A stretch of 64,000 nt of DNA from Caulobacter sp. BK020 (lineage in GTDB: Bacteria; Pseudomonadota; Alphaproteobacteria; Caulobacterales; Caulobacteraceae): the NCBI RefSeq assembly GCF_004342605.1, contig NZ_SLZL01000006.1:207747-271746 (forward strand), given 5' to 3'. The stretch's first letter is position 1. Each line of letters starts with the position of its first letter. Position numbers and translations under genes: made by a program. Below the pieces are notes generated by a model. That model was not told where the DNA came from and ran no database searches. It saw only the letters and a program-made list of their open reading frames with translations. Shown here in pieces: positions 35,592 through 45,164 of this stretch.

Positions 35592-35925
35592 GTCGCGCCT
35601 CATGGCCGGGTGATCCATTGCATAGGGGCGGTCGATCCAGACCATGCCGTCCTCGCATCGAGACTTCGACACGATCCCTGGCCGATCAAATCTTTGGAAA
35701 CCGCCACACTGCGATCAACAGTTTGGCGATCACGGTAAATTTCCGATGAAGAATTAACGTTCGCTCGGCGGCGAATCGTCGCAACAGGACTTGGTGGGCA
35801 TTGCGCTCCAATCGACCGCCAACATAACCTGAAGTTTATTCACGCCGGATAAATCAGAGGCGGGACAATTTCAGGAAGATTTAATTTGACTTGATGACTC
35901 AGGTCACGCGACCGAGCAGCAAAAC
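35592..35925. other. 334-nt intergenic region
   Basis: Lies upstream of the chemoreceptor start and downstream of the sterol-desaturase-like gene end, both minus strand, so it should hold the chemoreceptor promoter. The centre is visibly AT-richer (35680-35910). I see no gene, strong hairpin or clear operator. Confidence 0.4.
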
Positions 35926-36842
<917 letters not shown>

Positions 36843-36846
<4 letters not shown>

Positions 36847-37247
36847 GCCGCGATCTCCCCGGACAGCAACCGCGGCGGCGGCCAGGCCTCGCCGTCCTTC
36901 AGCGCCAGGCGGGCGACGCCGTCGGCGGTCTCGAGGCGCACGACCTTGTTGGCGGACTTCGCGTCCAGCGCCGCCGCCCATGGCAGGTCGCGGGCCACAT
37001 AGCCGTCGCCCTTGCGCCAGGCGACCAGGGCCCGCTCGCCCGATCGCGCCACCAGACCCGCGCCGTCGGCGGCGATCCACAGGACGTCGACGCGATCGTC
37101 GGGGAACTCGACCGCCAGCAGGGCGCGCGCGGCCTCGGCGTCGAGCGGCGGGGTCGGCCGCGCGATCCGCGCCCAGGCCGACAGGGCGACCAGCAGTCCC
37201 ACGGCCGCGGCCGAGCCCGCCAGCTGAATGACCAGCGCCTTGTCCAA
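36843..37247 (-). CDS. Membrane-anchored small protein, coupled to desaturase
   Basis: A 134-residue protein starting at TTG 37247, supported by GGAGGAAG seven bases upstream. One N-terminal helix (LAGSAAAVGLLVALSAWA) is followed by a soluble domain with alternating strand-like segments (VDVLWIAADGAGLVARSGE, ERALVAWRKGDGYVARDLP). No known family. The 4-nt overlap with the sterol-desaturase-like gene suggests joint function at the membrane. Confidence 0.75.
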
Positions 37248-37440
37248 AGCGACGCTTCCTCCCGATCCGCTTCAGCGTCGGCGTCGCGTCGACCGGCGTC
37301 AAGCCTTCCAACCGGTCCCCCGCCTGGTCGCCAAGTGATCTTGGCAATTGTTCTTTACGGCGGCCGCCTTCCCACCCTAGGTTCGCCTTCGGGTTGTCGG
37401 AGTCGGCCAGTCGCCGGCCATCGGGGGGAAGCTTAACCGT

Positions 37441-37905
37441 ATGATGTTCGAGGCCTTGCGCAAGTATGCCGAGTTCGAGGGCCGCGCCCGGCGTTCGGAA
37501 TACTGGCTGTTCACGCTGTTCCAAGCCCTCGTGACCTTCGGCCTGTTTCTCCTGCTGGTCGTGTTCAGCGCGGCGACGGGCGGCGACGAGGATCAGCTGG
37601 GGGCCGCGGCCGCGATGATCCTGGCGCTGCTGGGCCTGTTCTGCCTGGCCATGTTCATCCCCAACCTCGCCGTCAGCATCCGCCGCCTGCACGACAGCGA
37701 CAAGTCCGGCGGGTGGCTGCTGCTGAGCTTCGTGCCGTTCGGCGGCTTCATGGTGTTCATCTTCACCCTGCTGGACGGCACGCCGGGCGAGAACCGCTAC
37801 GGTCCCGATCCCAAGGGGCGCACCGGCTACGGCCATCCGACCGTCGTGCACCATCATTATTACCCGCCTGGCGGCGGCCCGCCGTCCGATCCGGCCCAGG
37901 CCTGA
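37441..37905 (+). CDS. DUF805 membrane protein
   Basis: A 154-residue DUF805 protein: GRARRSEYWLFTLFQALV opens the first helix, further helices lie around LGAAAAMILALLGLFCLAMF and WLLLSFVPFGGFMVFIF, with the loop SIRRLHDSDKSG and the family end GENRYGPDPKG. The C-terminal tail (HHHYYPPGGGPPSD) is His/Pro-rich and could bind metal. Function of DUF805 is unknown. It is the first of two tandem copies. Confidence 0.88.
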   Translation: MMFEALRKYAEFEGRARRSEYWLFTLFQALVTFGLFLLLVVFSAATGGDEDQLGAAAAMILALLGLFCLAMFIPNLAVSIRRLHDSDKSGGWLLLSFVPFGGFMVFIFTLLDGTPGENRYGPDPKGRTGYGHPTVVHHHYYPPGGGPPSDPAQA

Positions 37906-37949
37906 CCGCGAGATTCACGCCCCTTTCGGGGCCTTCACAGGAGCCTGCC

Positions 37950-38360
37950 ATGTCGTTGATGTTCCAGCCGCTCAAGAAATACGCCGATTTCACCGGCCGC
38001 GCCCGGCGTTCGGAATACTGGCTGTTCACGCTGTTCATCATTCTGGTCGAGATCGCCTATTTCATCCTGGTCAGCGCGATCGGTGGTGGAACCAGCGGGA
38101 ACATGAACCCCATCGGCTTTGTGCTGAGCGGCCTCTACGGCCTCTTCGTCCTGGGGATCATCATTCCCAGCCTGGCCGTCAGCTTCCGCCGCCTGCACGA
38201 TACCGACCGCTCGGCCTGGTGGCTGCTGATCGCCTTCCTGCCCTTCATCGGCGGCCTGGTGCTGCTGGTGTTCAACGTCTTGCCGGGCACCAACGGCCCC
38301 AACAAGTACGGCCCCGACCCCAAGACCGGGCAAACCGACACCGCGGCCGTGTTCAGCTAG
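37950..38360 (+). CDS. DUF805 membrane protein, tandem paralog
   Basis: A 136-residue DUF805 protein starting at ATG 37950 with CAGGAG upstream. Features match its neighbour: GRARRSEYWLFTLFIILV, SFRRLHDTDRSAWWLL and GPNKYGPDPKTGQ. It lies 44 nt after the first copy and is surely co-transcribed. About 42 bases around the RRSEYWLFTLF segment are identical in the two genes, suggesting recent duplication or gene conversion. A terminator follows. Confidence 0.88.
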   Translation: MSLMFQPLKKYADFTGRARRSEYWLFTLFIILVEIAYFILVSAIGGGTSGNMNPIGFVLSGLYGLFVLGIIIPSLAVSFRRLHDTDRSAWWLLIAFLPFIGGLVLLVFNVLPGTNGPNKYGPDPKTGQTDTAAVFS

Positions 38361-38382
38361 GCATTCTCAGAGCCTGAATCAG

Positions 38383-38412
38383 GAAGCGCGCCCCCGCGAG
38401 GAGGCGCGCTTC
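38383..38412 (+). terminator. Terminator of DUF805 pair
   Basis: GAAGCGCGC (38383-38391) pairs with GCGCGCTTC (38404-38412), followed by TTTCGTTTT. It lies 22 bases after the second DUF805 gene and could also serve the convergent porin-like gene. Confidence 0.8.
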
Positions 38413-38436
38413 TTTCGTTTTCGGGCCCGGGCGTGG

Positions 38437-38982
38437 CTAGAACTTCCGGGCGTAGCCCACCGACACGACATTGGCGTCGGCCGCGTCGTTGTCACGGAAC
38501 TGCTGGCGCGTGTAGTCCAGGCGCACGCCGTTCTTGTCATCGACCTTGTACTGGGCGCCGACCCCGTAGTTGACGCTGTCGGCGTCGAACTTGTTCTCGA
38601 CCCCGGCCAGGGTCTGCTTGAACTGGGTGTTGCCGTAGCCGACGCGGCCGATCAGGTCGATCTTCGGCGTGACGGGCAGGAAACCCACGCCGTAGACGGC
38701 GGCCGAATGGGTCTGCTCGATGTTGGACCGCACGCCGTTGGTGTCGATGTCGTCGTCCTTGACGCCGCCCGACAGCTCGCCCTCGACGCCAAAGTGCGGG
38801 GTCAGCTTGGCGCCCAGACGCCCCTGCACCGCGCCGGTGTCGGCGCCTTCGGCGCGGGACCCGGCATAGCCGAGGGTCCCGTAGACCCCGGTGTCCTGAG
38901 CGTGAGACAGGGAGGGAGCGGCGGCGACCGCCATGGCGACCACCGGCGCGGCCAGAACGGCCGCCGACATGAGAGTCTTCAT
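38437..38982 (-). CDS. Small outer-membrane beta-barrel protein
   Basis: A 181-residue protein with a signal peptide ending near SLSHAQ (residue 29) and a mature part of about 150 residues forming an eight-stranded barrel of the OmpA/OprF-porin-like superfamily (GVYGTLGYAGSRAEGADTG, HFGVEGELSGGVKDDD, IDLIGRVGYGNTQF). It ends with aromatic Phe (VVSVGYARKF), the usual outer-membrane assembly signal. AAGGAG precedes the ATG. Role: outer-membrane structure or small-molecule passage, not further defined. Confidence 0.88.
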   Translation of the reverse strand: MKTLMSAAVLAAPVVAMAVAAAPSLSHAQDTGVYGTLGYAGSRAEGADTGAVQGRLGAKLTPHFGVEGELSGGVKDDDIDTNGVRSNIEQTHSAAVYGVGFLPVTPKIDLIGRVGYGNTQFKQTLAGVENKFDADSVNYGVGAQYKVDDKNGVRLDYTRQQFRDNDAADANVVSVGYARKF

Positions 38983-39295
38983 TGTTGTACTCCTTGGTAC
39001 TGGCGAGGCAGGGGGAGCGCCTCGACCTGGCCTGGATAGCCGCGCCCTGGGGCCTGGATTGGACCCTCGCTGGGCCTTTTGCGGCCATTGCGTGTCGTTC
39101 CCGACATGTCCGTGGCGATTGTGGCGGCGCCAAATCGTTCCGTGTCCGGTCTCGAAAGCGGCCAGGTGTGGCATCCCTGCCGCGCGGGGAAAGGTGACGC
39201 CCGCGCCGGGCGTGCTATGGATCGGACAACAGAGCCAAGCCGCGCCCGCACCTTTCAGAGAGAGGGGGCGCGCCAGCGTCACCGGGACCGCCGCC
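38983..39295. promoter_or_regulatory. Divergent intergenic region
   Basis: 313 bases between the minus-strand barrel protein and the plus-strand FabH-like gene, so both promoters lie here. TGTCGTTCCCGACA around 39100 is a short hairpin-capable dyad. I see no coding sequence. Confidence 0.35.
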
Positions 39296-40411
39296 TTGCC
39301 TAAAGCCGTCATCGTCGCCACGGGGCTGTACACCCCGCCGTTCAGCGTTTCGAACACCGAGCTGGTCGAAGCCTTCAACACCTATGTCGAGCGCTTCAAC
39401 GCCGCCAACGCCGAGGCGATCGCCGCCGGCGAGGTCACGGCGCTGGCCCCCTCCTCGCCCGAATTCATCGAGAAGGCCTCGGGCATCAAGGCCCGCTACG
39501 TGATGAACAAGACTGGGATCGTCGATCCCGAGGTCATGCGGCCGATCCTGCCCGAGCGGCCCAACGAGCAGATCTCGCTCCTGGCCGAGATGGCCGTCGA
39601 GGCCGCCAGGCAGGCGATCGAACGCTGGGGCAAGCCGGCCTCGGAGATCGGTGCGGTGATCTGCGCGGCCTCGAACATGCAGCGCGCCTATCCGGCCATG
39701 GCCATCGAGGTCCAGCAGGCCCTGGGGATCGAGGGCTTCGCCTTCGACATGAACGTCGCCTGCTCCTCGGCCACCTTCGGTATCAAGACCGCCGCCGACT
39801 TCATCGCCACCGGCAGCGCCAAGGCCGTGCTGATGGTCAACCCCGAGATCTGCTCGGGCCACCTGAACTTCACCGACCGCGACAGCCACTTCATCTTCGG
39901 CGACGTGGCCACCGCCGTGATCCTGGAAGCCGAGGACCAGGCGACCGGCGGTTGGGAGATCCTGGGGACGCGGCTGAAGACCCAATTCTCCAACAACATC
40001 CGCAACAACTTCGGCTTCCTGAACCGCGCGGCCCCGGAAGGGATCGGCGCCAAGGACAAGCTGTTCGTCCAGGAGGGCCGCAAGGTGTTCCGCGAGGTGG
40101 TGCCGATGGTCAGCGAGATGATCGTCGACCACGCCGGCGACATCGGCGTCGATCCGACCGGGCTCAAGCGCCTGTGGCTTCACCAGGCCAACATCAACAT
40201 GAACGAGATGATCGGTCGCAAAGTGCTGGGCCGCGATCCCGCGCCCGGGGAGAACGTGATCATCCTGGACACCTACGCCAACACCAGCTCGGCCGGCTCG
40301 ATCATCGCCTTCCACTCCGCCAGCGACGACTTCGCGGCGGGTGAGACGGGGCTGATCTGCAGCTTCGGCGCGGGCTACTCGGCGGGAACGGTGTTCGTGA
40401 GGAAGCGGTAG
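39296..40411 (+). CDS. 3-oxoacyl-ACP synthase III family protein (FabH-like)
   Basis: A 371-residue condensing enzyme with the FabH catalytic triad: Cys156 in NVACSSATFG, His296 in LWLHQANINM and Asn329 in DTYANTSSAGS. It condenses an acyl thioester with malonyl-ACP. Length exceeds classical FabH (about 320) because of an N-terminal insertion (FNTYVERFNAANAEAIAAG), typical of a divergent branch that may use unusual primers. I chose TTG 39296 because the conserved sequence begins there and no ATG/GTG lies in frame nearby; a GGGA is about seven bases upstream. No fatty acid genes are adjacent. Confidence 0.85.
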   Translation: MPKAVIVATGLYTPPFSVSNTELVEAFNTYVERFNAANAEAIAAGEVTALAPSSPEFIEKASGIKARYVMNKTGIVDPEVMRPILPERPNEQISLLAEMAVEAARQAIERWGKPASEIGAVICAASNMQRAYPAMAIEVQQALGIEGFAFDMNVACSSATFGIKTAADFIATGSAKAVLMVNPEICSGHLNFTDRDSHFIFGDVATAVILEAEDQATGGWEILGTRLKTQFSNNIRNNFGFLNRAAPEGIGAKDKLFVQEGRKVFREVVPMVSEMIVDHAGDIGVDPTGLKRLWLHQANINMNEMIGRKVLGRDPAPGENVIILDTYANTSSAGSIIAFHSASDDFAAGETGLICSFGAGYSAGTVFVRKR

Positions 40412-40475
40412 GCTTGGCGACAGCAGGCCAACGAACGGCGCGTCGCGGGCCCGAGCGGCGAGCGGCGCTTCCGGG

Positions 40476-41177
40476 CTAGTTGCCCCCCCTCGCGGTTCCA
40501 ACGCCAAGCATTAGCGTCGATACGCGAGCGCCGGGGCTCAAGACCTTCAGGCCGTCCACGAGTTCGGCCCCGGCTTGCGCCAAGGCGTCCATCGGCATCG
40601 GGTCCAGGCGTTCCAGAACGAACCACATGCTGGTGGTGTCGGCGCTGATCCGGGTTCGAACGCCTTGCCGCCAGTTCCAGCGGCGACAGGTCACGCCTTG
40701 AGCGTCGCGCCAAACCACTTCGCCAGGATCAACCGGCTCGGTCCGAGGCCGACCGTCCTGGAAGGTGTCGAACGGTTCCCCGCCGGTCGCGCGGATCAAG
40801 GACGGCGCCCCGGCGTAAACGTCGGCGTCCTCGCCGCCGATGGGAAGTGCAAAGCATAGGCTGATGGCGTTGTAGAGATCGACGACCGCGTTGACCGTCG
40901 GCAGCCGGCCATCCTTGAGCGCGCGCCTGCGCAGAGCTTCCGCCGAACAGGGCGTGCGCTGAGGCTTGGCGCCGAAGGCGCGGTAGGCGTCTCGCCAGGC
41001 CTCCAGATGCGCCTCCGCCCAAGGGGCGGCGTCCAGAAACCCGCACGCGGCGTCCAGCAAGGCGACGCTTCGGGCGTCGCTCTCGGTGTTGCGGACAGCC
41101 TCGACATGGACGCTGAGCGCGGTGAAGTCCGGTCGCAGGGCGAAGATGTCCGGCGAGATGGCGGGCGCGAACGACAT
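40476..41177 (-). CDS. B3/B4 tRNA-binding domain protein
   Basis: A 233-residue protein with a B3/B4 domain as in the phenylalanyl-tRNA synthetase beta chain: LPTVNAVVDLYNAISLCFAL, GGEDADVYAG and later VTCRRWNWRQGVRTRIS. Stand-alone B3/B4 proteins are thought to act in tRNA quality control or substrate editing; no catalytic residues can be assigned here. It lies 14 nt downstream of the LysE-type exporter on the same strand and is probably co-transcribed with it, suggesting a link to amino acid handling. Confidence 0.85.
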   Translation of the reverse strand: MSFAPAISPDIFALRPDFTALSVHVEAVRNTESDARSVALLDAACGFLDAAPWAEAHLEAWRDAYRAFGAKPQRTPCSAEALRRRALKDGRLPTVNAVVDLYNAISLCFALPIGGEDADVYAGAPSLIRATGGEPFDTFQDGRPRTEPVDPGEVVWRDAQGVTCRRWNWRQGVRTRISADTTSMWFVLERLDPMPMDALAQAGAELVDGLKVLSPGARVSTLMLGVGTARGGN

Positions 41178-41191
41178 TGGGTTCCCTCGGC

Positions 41192-41818
41192 CTAGACGGC
41201 GACGGCGCCGTGGACGAGGCTGGCGGCCAGCGCCAGCATCAGGACGCCGATGGCGATGTCGAGGACGCGCCAGGCCATCGGGCGGGCGAAGAGCAGGGCC
41301 AGGAAGCGGGCGCCGAAGCCGAGCGAGGAAAACCAGACAAGGCTGGCCAGGACAGCGCCGGCCACGAAGAGCGGACGCTCCGGCGGCGGCAGGCTCGCGC
41401 CGACCGCGCCCATCAGCATGACCGTATCGATGTAGACGTGCGGGTTCAGGAAGGTGAAGGCGGCCGTCCCCGCCAGGGCCACGCCCAAGGTCATACCCGC
41501 CTGGTGGCCGACGACCAGGGCCGAAGGCTTGGCCGCCCGGCGCAGCGCCGAAATCCCGTACCAGCACAGGAAAGCCGCCCCGCCCAGGCTCAGCAAGAGC
41601 GTCAGGCCGGGGACCAGCGCCAGGACGCCGCCCAGGCCGCAGACGCCCGTCACGATCAAGGTGGCGTCCGCGAGCGCGCAGAAGAGCACGATCGGCAGCA
41701 CATGCTCGCGCTTCAGGCCTTGGCGCAGCACGAACATGTTCTGGGCGCCGATGGCGATGATCAGCCCGGCGCAAAGGACGAAGCCCTTGGTGAAGGCGGG
41801 AAGAAGCTCTTGGGTCAT
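41192..41818 (-). CDS. LysE/ArgO family amino acid exporter
   Basis: A 208-residue inner-membrane exporter with the LysE signature near the N-terminus (GLIIAIGAQNMFVLRQGLK) and about six hydrophobic helices (VLPIVLFCALADATLIV; LLLSLGGAAFLCWYGI; AAFTFLNPHVYIDTVML). It probably exports lysine or arginine. It diverges from a LysR-type regulator (41887-42783) with which it forms the classic LysE-LysG/ArgO-ArgP pair, induced when basic amino acids accumulate. Confidence 0.92.
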   Translation of the reverse strand: MTQELLPAFTKGFVLCAGLIIAIGAQNMFVLRQGLKREHVLPIVLFCALADATLIVTGVCGLGGVLALVPGLTLLLSLGGAAFLCWYGISALRRAAKPSALVVGHQAGMTLGVALAGTAAFTFLNPHVYIDTVMLMGAVGASLPPPERPLFVAGAVLASLVWFSSLGFGARFLALLFARPMAWRVLDIAIGVLMLALAASLVHGAVAV

Positions 41819-41886
41819 GCGCGCTTGATGGCCGACGCGAGCGGTGTAGGCTAATTCAGTTTTCTTACCTTACGTTAGGCAAACTA

Positions 41887-42783
41887 ATGTTGGACTATGC
41901 GTCGCTCGCCGCCGTCGCCGTCGTCGCGCGTGAAGGCAGTTTCGACAAGGCGGCCGCAATACTCGGCGTGACCCCTTCGGCCGTGTCGCAGCGGGTCAAG
42001 AGCTTGGAAGAGCGGGTTGGCGCAATCCTGCTGACACGCGGCGTCCCATGCCGGCCCACGGAAATCGGCGCCAAGCTTTGCGCCCATGTCGAAAGGGTGC
42101 GCCTTCTGGAGAGCGAGGTCATCCGCGACTTGCCTGGCCTGGCCGGTCCTGCGCTTGAACCCTCCACCGTCCGCGTGGCGGTCAATTCCGACAGCGTCAG
42201 CACCTGGTTTCCGGACGCCGCGGCGATCTTCGCGGCGGAGACCGGCGCGATGCTGGACCTGGTTCTTGAGGACGAGGCCCACACCGCCGACCGCTTGCGG
42301 TCAGGCGAGGTGCTCGCGGCCGTGACGGCCGATCCGTCGCCAGTCTCCGGTTGCAAGACCTATCCGCTCGGCGCCATCGACTATGCCGCGGTCGCCAGCC
42401 CCGCGTTCGTGACGCGCTTCTTCGGCGGCGGGGTCAGTGCGCGGAGCCTCCAAACGGCGTCCATCCTGCGCTTTGATCGACGCGACCAGCTCCAGGCGCG
42501 CTGGGCGCGCGAGGCTTGGGACGTGGAGATCTCTCCGCCGACACACTGGGCGCCCTCGACGCCGGGCATGCTGGACATGACTCTCGCCGGCCTCGGATGG
42601 GCGATGACGCCGATGGTCTTGGCCGCGCCGCACCTCGCCGCCGGCCGCCTCGTGGAGCTCTCGCCCCAGCATCGGATCTCTGTTTCGCTCTACTGGCAGC
42701 GCACAAGACTGTCGGCCCGGCTGCTGGACCATCTCACCCAGGCCGTCCGGACGGTCGCCGCGCGCGCATTGTCGCCTTGCTAG
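41887..42783 (+). CDS. argP: LysR-type regulator ArgP/LysG
   Basis: A 298-residue LysR regulator. The helix-turn-helix is REGSFDKAAAILGVTPSAVS, followed by QRVKSLEERVGAILLTR. The remainder forms the periplasmic-binding-like effector domain. Close resemblance of the N-terminus (DYASLAAVAVVAREGSF) to ArgP/IciA and the divergent lysE gene indicate a basic-amino-acid-responsive activator. The 68-bp shared intergenic region (41819-41886), with TTAGG/TAATTC-type AT-rich sequence, should contain its operator. Confidence 0.9.
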   Translation: MLDYASLAAVAVVAREGSFDKAAAILGVTPSAVSQRVKSLEERVGAILLTRGVPCRPTEIGAKLCAHVERVRLLESEVIRDLPGLAGPALEPSTVRVAVNSDSVSTWFPDAAAIFAAETGAMLDLVLEDEAHTADRLRSGEVLAAVTADPSPVSGCKTYPLGAIDYAAVASPAFVTRFFGGGVSARSLQTASILRFDRRDQLQARWAREAWDVEISPPTHWAPSTPGMLDMTLAGLGWAMTPMVLAAPHLAAGRLVELSPQHRISVSLYWQRTRLSARLLDHLTQAVRTVAARALSPC

Positions 42784-42800
42784 AGGCGCTCGCCGCCCCC

Positions 42801-44003
42801 TTACAGGGGCTTCGGATGCGCCGCCTTCCAGTCCATGGCCCGACGGATCCGGTTGCCCACCGCCGGATGGTCGTAGAACACGATCTCCTCGAGCCGCCCC
42901 GGCGTCGCCGCCCGGTATTCGATGGTCTTGACCAGGGCCTTGGACAGGCCGTCCGGCTCGTTGAAGTGCGCCAGGCTGTAGTGGTCGGCGTCGCTTTCGG
43001 CGATGCGGATCAGGCTGTTGGTCACCGGCTGGCCCAGCAGGCCCAGCAGGCCCAGGATCACCGCCAGGATCGGCAGGCCGGCCGGGTCGGCGAGGCCCCT
43101 GACCGCGTCGGCGCCCATCAGGGCGGACACCGGCGCGAACAGGCGGTCGACCAGAAAGAAGGCGACGATGGCCAGCAGGCTCATCCCGCCGGCGATCCAC
43201 AGCGCGTGGTGGTGGGCGTAGTGGCCCATCTCGTGGCCGACCACGCCGCGCACCTCGGCCAGGTCCGCGCCCTGCTTGAACATGGTGTCGCTCATCGCCA
43301 CCCGCGCCGAGCCGAACAGGCCCGAGACGTTGGCGGTGTAGGCGTTGGACTGCTTGGAGCCGTTGTAGACGAAGATCTTGTCGGCCGGGATGTCGTTGGC
43401 CTTGGCCATGGCCACGACCTGGTCGCGCACCGGCCCGGCCGGCGCGGGCGTGTACTGGTTGAAGATCGGCTCGATATAGATCGGGGCCAGCACCATCATC
43501 ACCGTGATGAACACCGCCGTCAGCCCGCCGCTCCACAGCCACCAGGTGCGCGGCGCCTTGCGGATCAGGGCGTACAGCGCCGTCAGGAACAGGCCGAACA
43601 GCACCGCGCCGATCGCCGTGCTGATCGCCTGCTCGCCCAGCCAGCCGGCGAAGGCCTGGCTGGTCAGGCCGTACTGTTTCTGCCGCCACCAGTCGGCATA
43701 GACCGACCAGGGCAGGCTCAGGACGCTGTCGATCAGCAGGTAGACGATCCCGACCACGAAGCTGACCAGGACGGGCCTGGGCTTGCGGCGCTCCAGCCGT
43801 CGCCGCAGGGCCGCCAGCACGCCCCAGCGCACGATCAGGAACGACACCAGGGCCGAGACCAGGAAGCCCCACAGCAGCAGCCAGTGCCCGCCCTGCGTAT
43901 AGGCCGTGGCCTTGGCGTGGGCCTGCGGCGGCAGTTGGGCCAGATAGGCGGCGGTGGCGGCGGCCGGATCGAACAGAGCCAATGGAAGTCCCCCGAAGAA
44001 CAA
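42801..44003 (-). CDS. M48 family metallopeptidase (CAAX protease 1/Ste24-like)
   Basis: A 400-residue membrane zinc protease. The zinc motif is HEMGH (residues 257-261), with the third ligand Glu336 in RIAESDADHYS. Several membrane helices lie before and after the catalytic domain (WLLLWGFLVSALVSFLIV; VSFVVGIVYLLIDSVL; GMSLLAIVAFFLVD), as in Ste24. It may degrade or process membrane proteins; the substrate is unknown. It converges with argP and stands alone. Confidence 0.92.
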   Translation of the reverse strand: MFFGGLPLALFDPAAATAAYLAQLPPQAHAKATAYTQGGHWLLLWGFLVSALVSFLIVRWGVLAALRRRLERRKPRPVLVSFVVGIVYLLIDSVLSLPWSVYADWWRQKQYGLTSQAFAGWLGEQAISTAIGAVLFGLFLTALYALIRKAPRTWWLWSGGLTAVFITVMMVLAPIYIEPIFNQYTPAPAGPVRDQVVAMAKANDIPADKIFVYNGSKQSNAYTANVSGLFGSARVAMSDTMFKQGADLAEVRGVVGHEMGHYAHHHALWIAGGMSLLAIVAFFLVDRLFAPVSALMGADAVRGLADPAGLPILAVILGLLGLLGQPVTNSLIRIAESDADHYSLAHFNEPDGLSKALVKTIEYRAATPGRLEEIVFYDHPAVGNRIRRAMDWKAAHPKPL

Positions 44004-44218
44004 CTAGAGTTCTTGTTTTCGCATCGCTTTTGCGGAAAACCGGCGTCCACTTTTCCGCGCGATGCTCTAAGCCCGCAGCAAGCCAGAGCCGAAGCGTGGC
44101 GTCAGGTTAAATCTCGGTCAGGTTGGGTCTCGCGACGCCCGCGGGCGAGGCTTGCCCCTGGCGGCGGCGCGCGAGGCGTATAGAAATGCGTCGAATGTTT
44201 TCGTCCTCCGAGGCCCGC

Positions 44219-45028
44219 ATGCGATTCCCCGCCCGTCGTGACCTGATGATCGCCCTGGCCGTTGTTGCGCTGGGAAGCGGCGCGACGGTCCTGGCCGGCT
44301 GTGGCGGCAAGGCCGGCGACGCCGCCGAGACCGGCCTCAAGCGGGTCGAGGCGACCAAGACGCTGCGCATCGGGCTGGAAGGCACCTATCCGCCGTTCAA
44401 CTTCCAGGACAAGGACGGCCAGCTGACCGGCTTCGAGGTCGACTTCGCCAAGGCCCTGGCGGCCCAGATGAAGGTCAAGGCCGAGTTCCACCCCGCGCCG
44501 TTCGCCGGCCTGCTGGGGGCGCTGGAGGCCAGACGCATCGACGTGGTGATCAACCAGATCACCATCACGCCGGAACGGGCGGCCAAGTACGACTTCTCGC
44601 GGCCCTACACCGTCTCGGGCATCCAGATCATCGTCCGCAAGGGCCAGGCGGGGATCGCCACGCCGGCCGACCTGGCGGGCAAGAAGGTGGGCGTGGGCCT
44701 GGGCACCAACTACGAGAGTTGGCTGCGAACCAATGTCCCCACCGCCGTGGTCCGCACCTATGACGACGATCCGACCAAGTACCAGGACCTGAAGGCCGGC
44801 CGCATCGACGCGGTGCTGAACGACCGGCTGGTGGCCGCCGACTTCGTCAAGACCTCGCCCGACTTCGTCGCCTCCGGCCCGCCCTTCGCCAGCCAGGGCA
44901 TGGGGGTGGCCATGCTGCGCGACCCGGCCCTGAAGGTCACCATCGACGAGGCCATCGACGCCCTGCGCGCCAACGGCCAGCTGGCGGCGATCTCGAACAA
45001 GTGGTTCGGCCAGGACGTGACGAAGTGA
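44219..45028 (+). CDS. Amino acid ABC transporter substrate-binding lipoprotein
   Basis: A 269-residue protein from ATG 44219 (GAGG five bases upstream). The signal ends in the lipobox LAGC, so it is a lipoprotein anchored to the membrane facing the periplasm. The SBP_bac_3 domain is evident: LRIGLEGTYPPFNFQDKDG, GFEVDFAKALAAQMKVK and RRIDVVINQITITPERAAKY. The TYPPFNF and INQITIT pattern is typical of cystine/cysteine-binding proteins (FliY/TcyA type), although ligand choice is inferred. The permease and ATPase follow after a long inverted repeat. Confidence 0.9.
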   Translation: MRFPARRDLMIALAVVALGSGATVLAGCGGKAGDAAETGLKRVEATKTLRIGLEGTYPPFNFQDKDGQLTGFEVDFAKALAAQMKVKAEFHPAPFAGLLGALEARRIDVVINQITITPERAAKYDFSRPYTVSGIQIIVRKGQAGIATPADLAGKKVGVGLGTNYESWLRTNVPTAVVRTYDDDPTKYQDLKAGRIDAVLNDRLVAADFVKTSPDFVASGPPFASQGMGVAMLRDPALKVTIDEAIDALRANGQLAAISNKWFGQDVTK

Positions 45029-45040
45029 CCATAGAAATAC

Positions 45041-45158
45041 CGCTCATCCCGGCGAAAGCCGGGACCCAAGCTGAATGTCCAGACGGGCGGGGACGATCGC
45101 GCCGCGACGGCTCCTTGCTGAACCTCGGCTTGGGTCCCGGCTTTCGCCGGGATGAGCG
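45041..45158 (+). repeat. Perfect 31-bp inverted repeat between ABC transporter genes
   Basis: Arms at 45041-45071 (beginning CGCTCATCCCGGCGAAAG) and 45128-45158 are exact complements, separated by 56 bases. It lies 12 bases after the binding-protein stop and ends six bases before the permease ATG, so it contains the permease translation-initiation region (only GGATGAG is near the start). It would form a very stable mRNA hairpin that can stabilise the upstream message and reduce permease translation. It belongs to the same broad repeat type as 29544-29673. Confidence 0.85.
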
Positions 45159-45164
45159 GATTTA

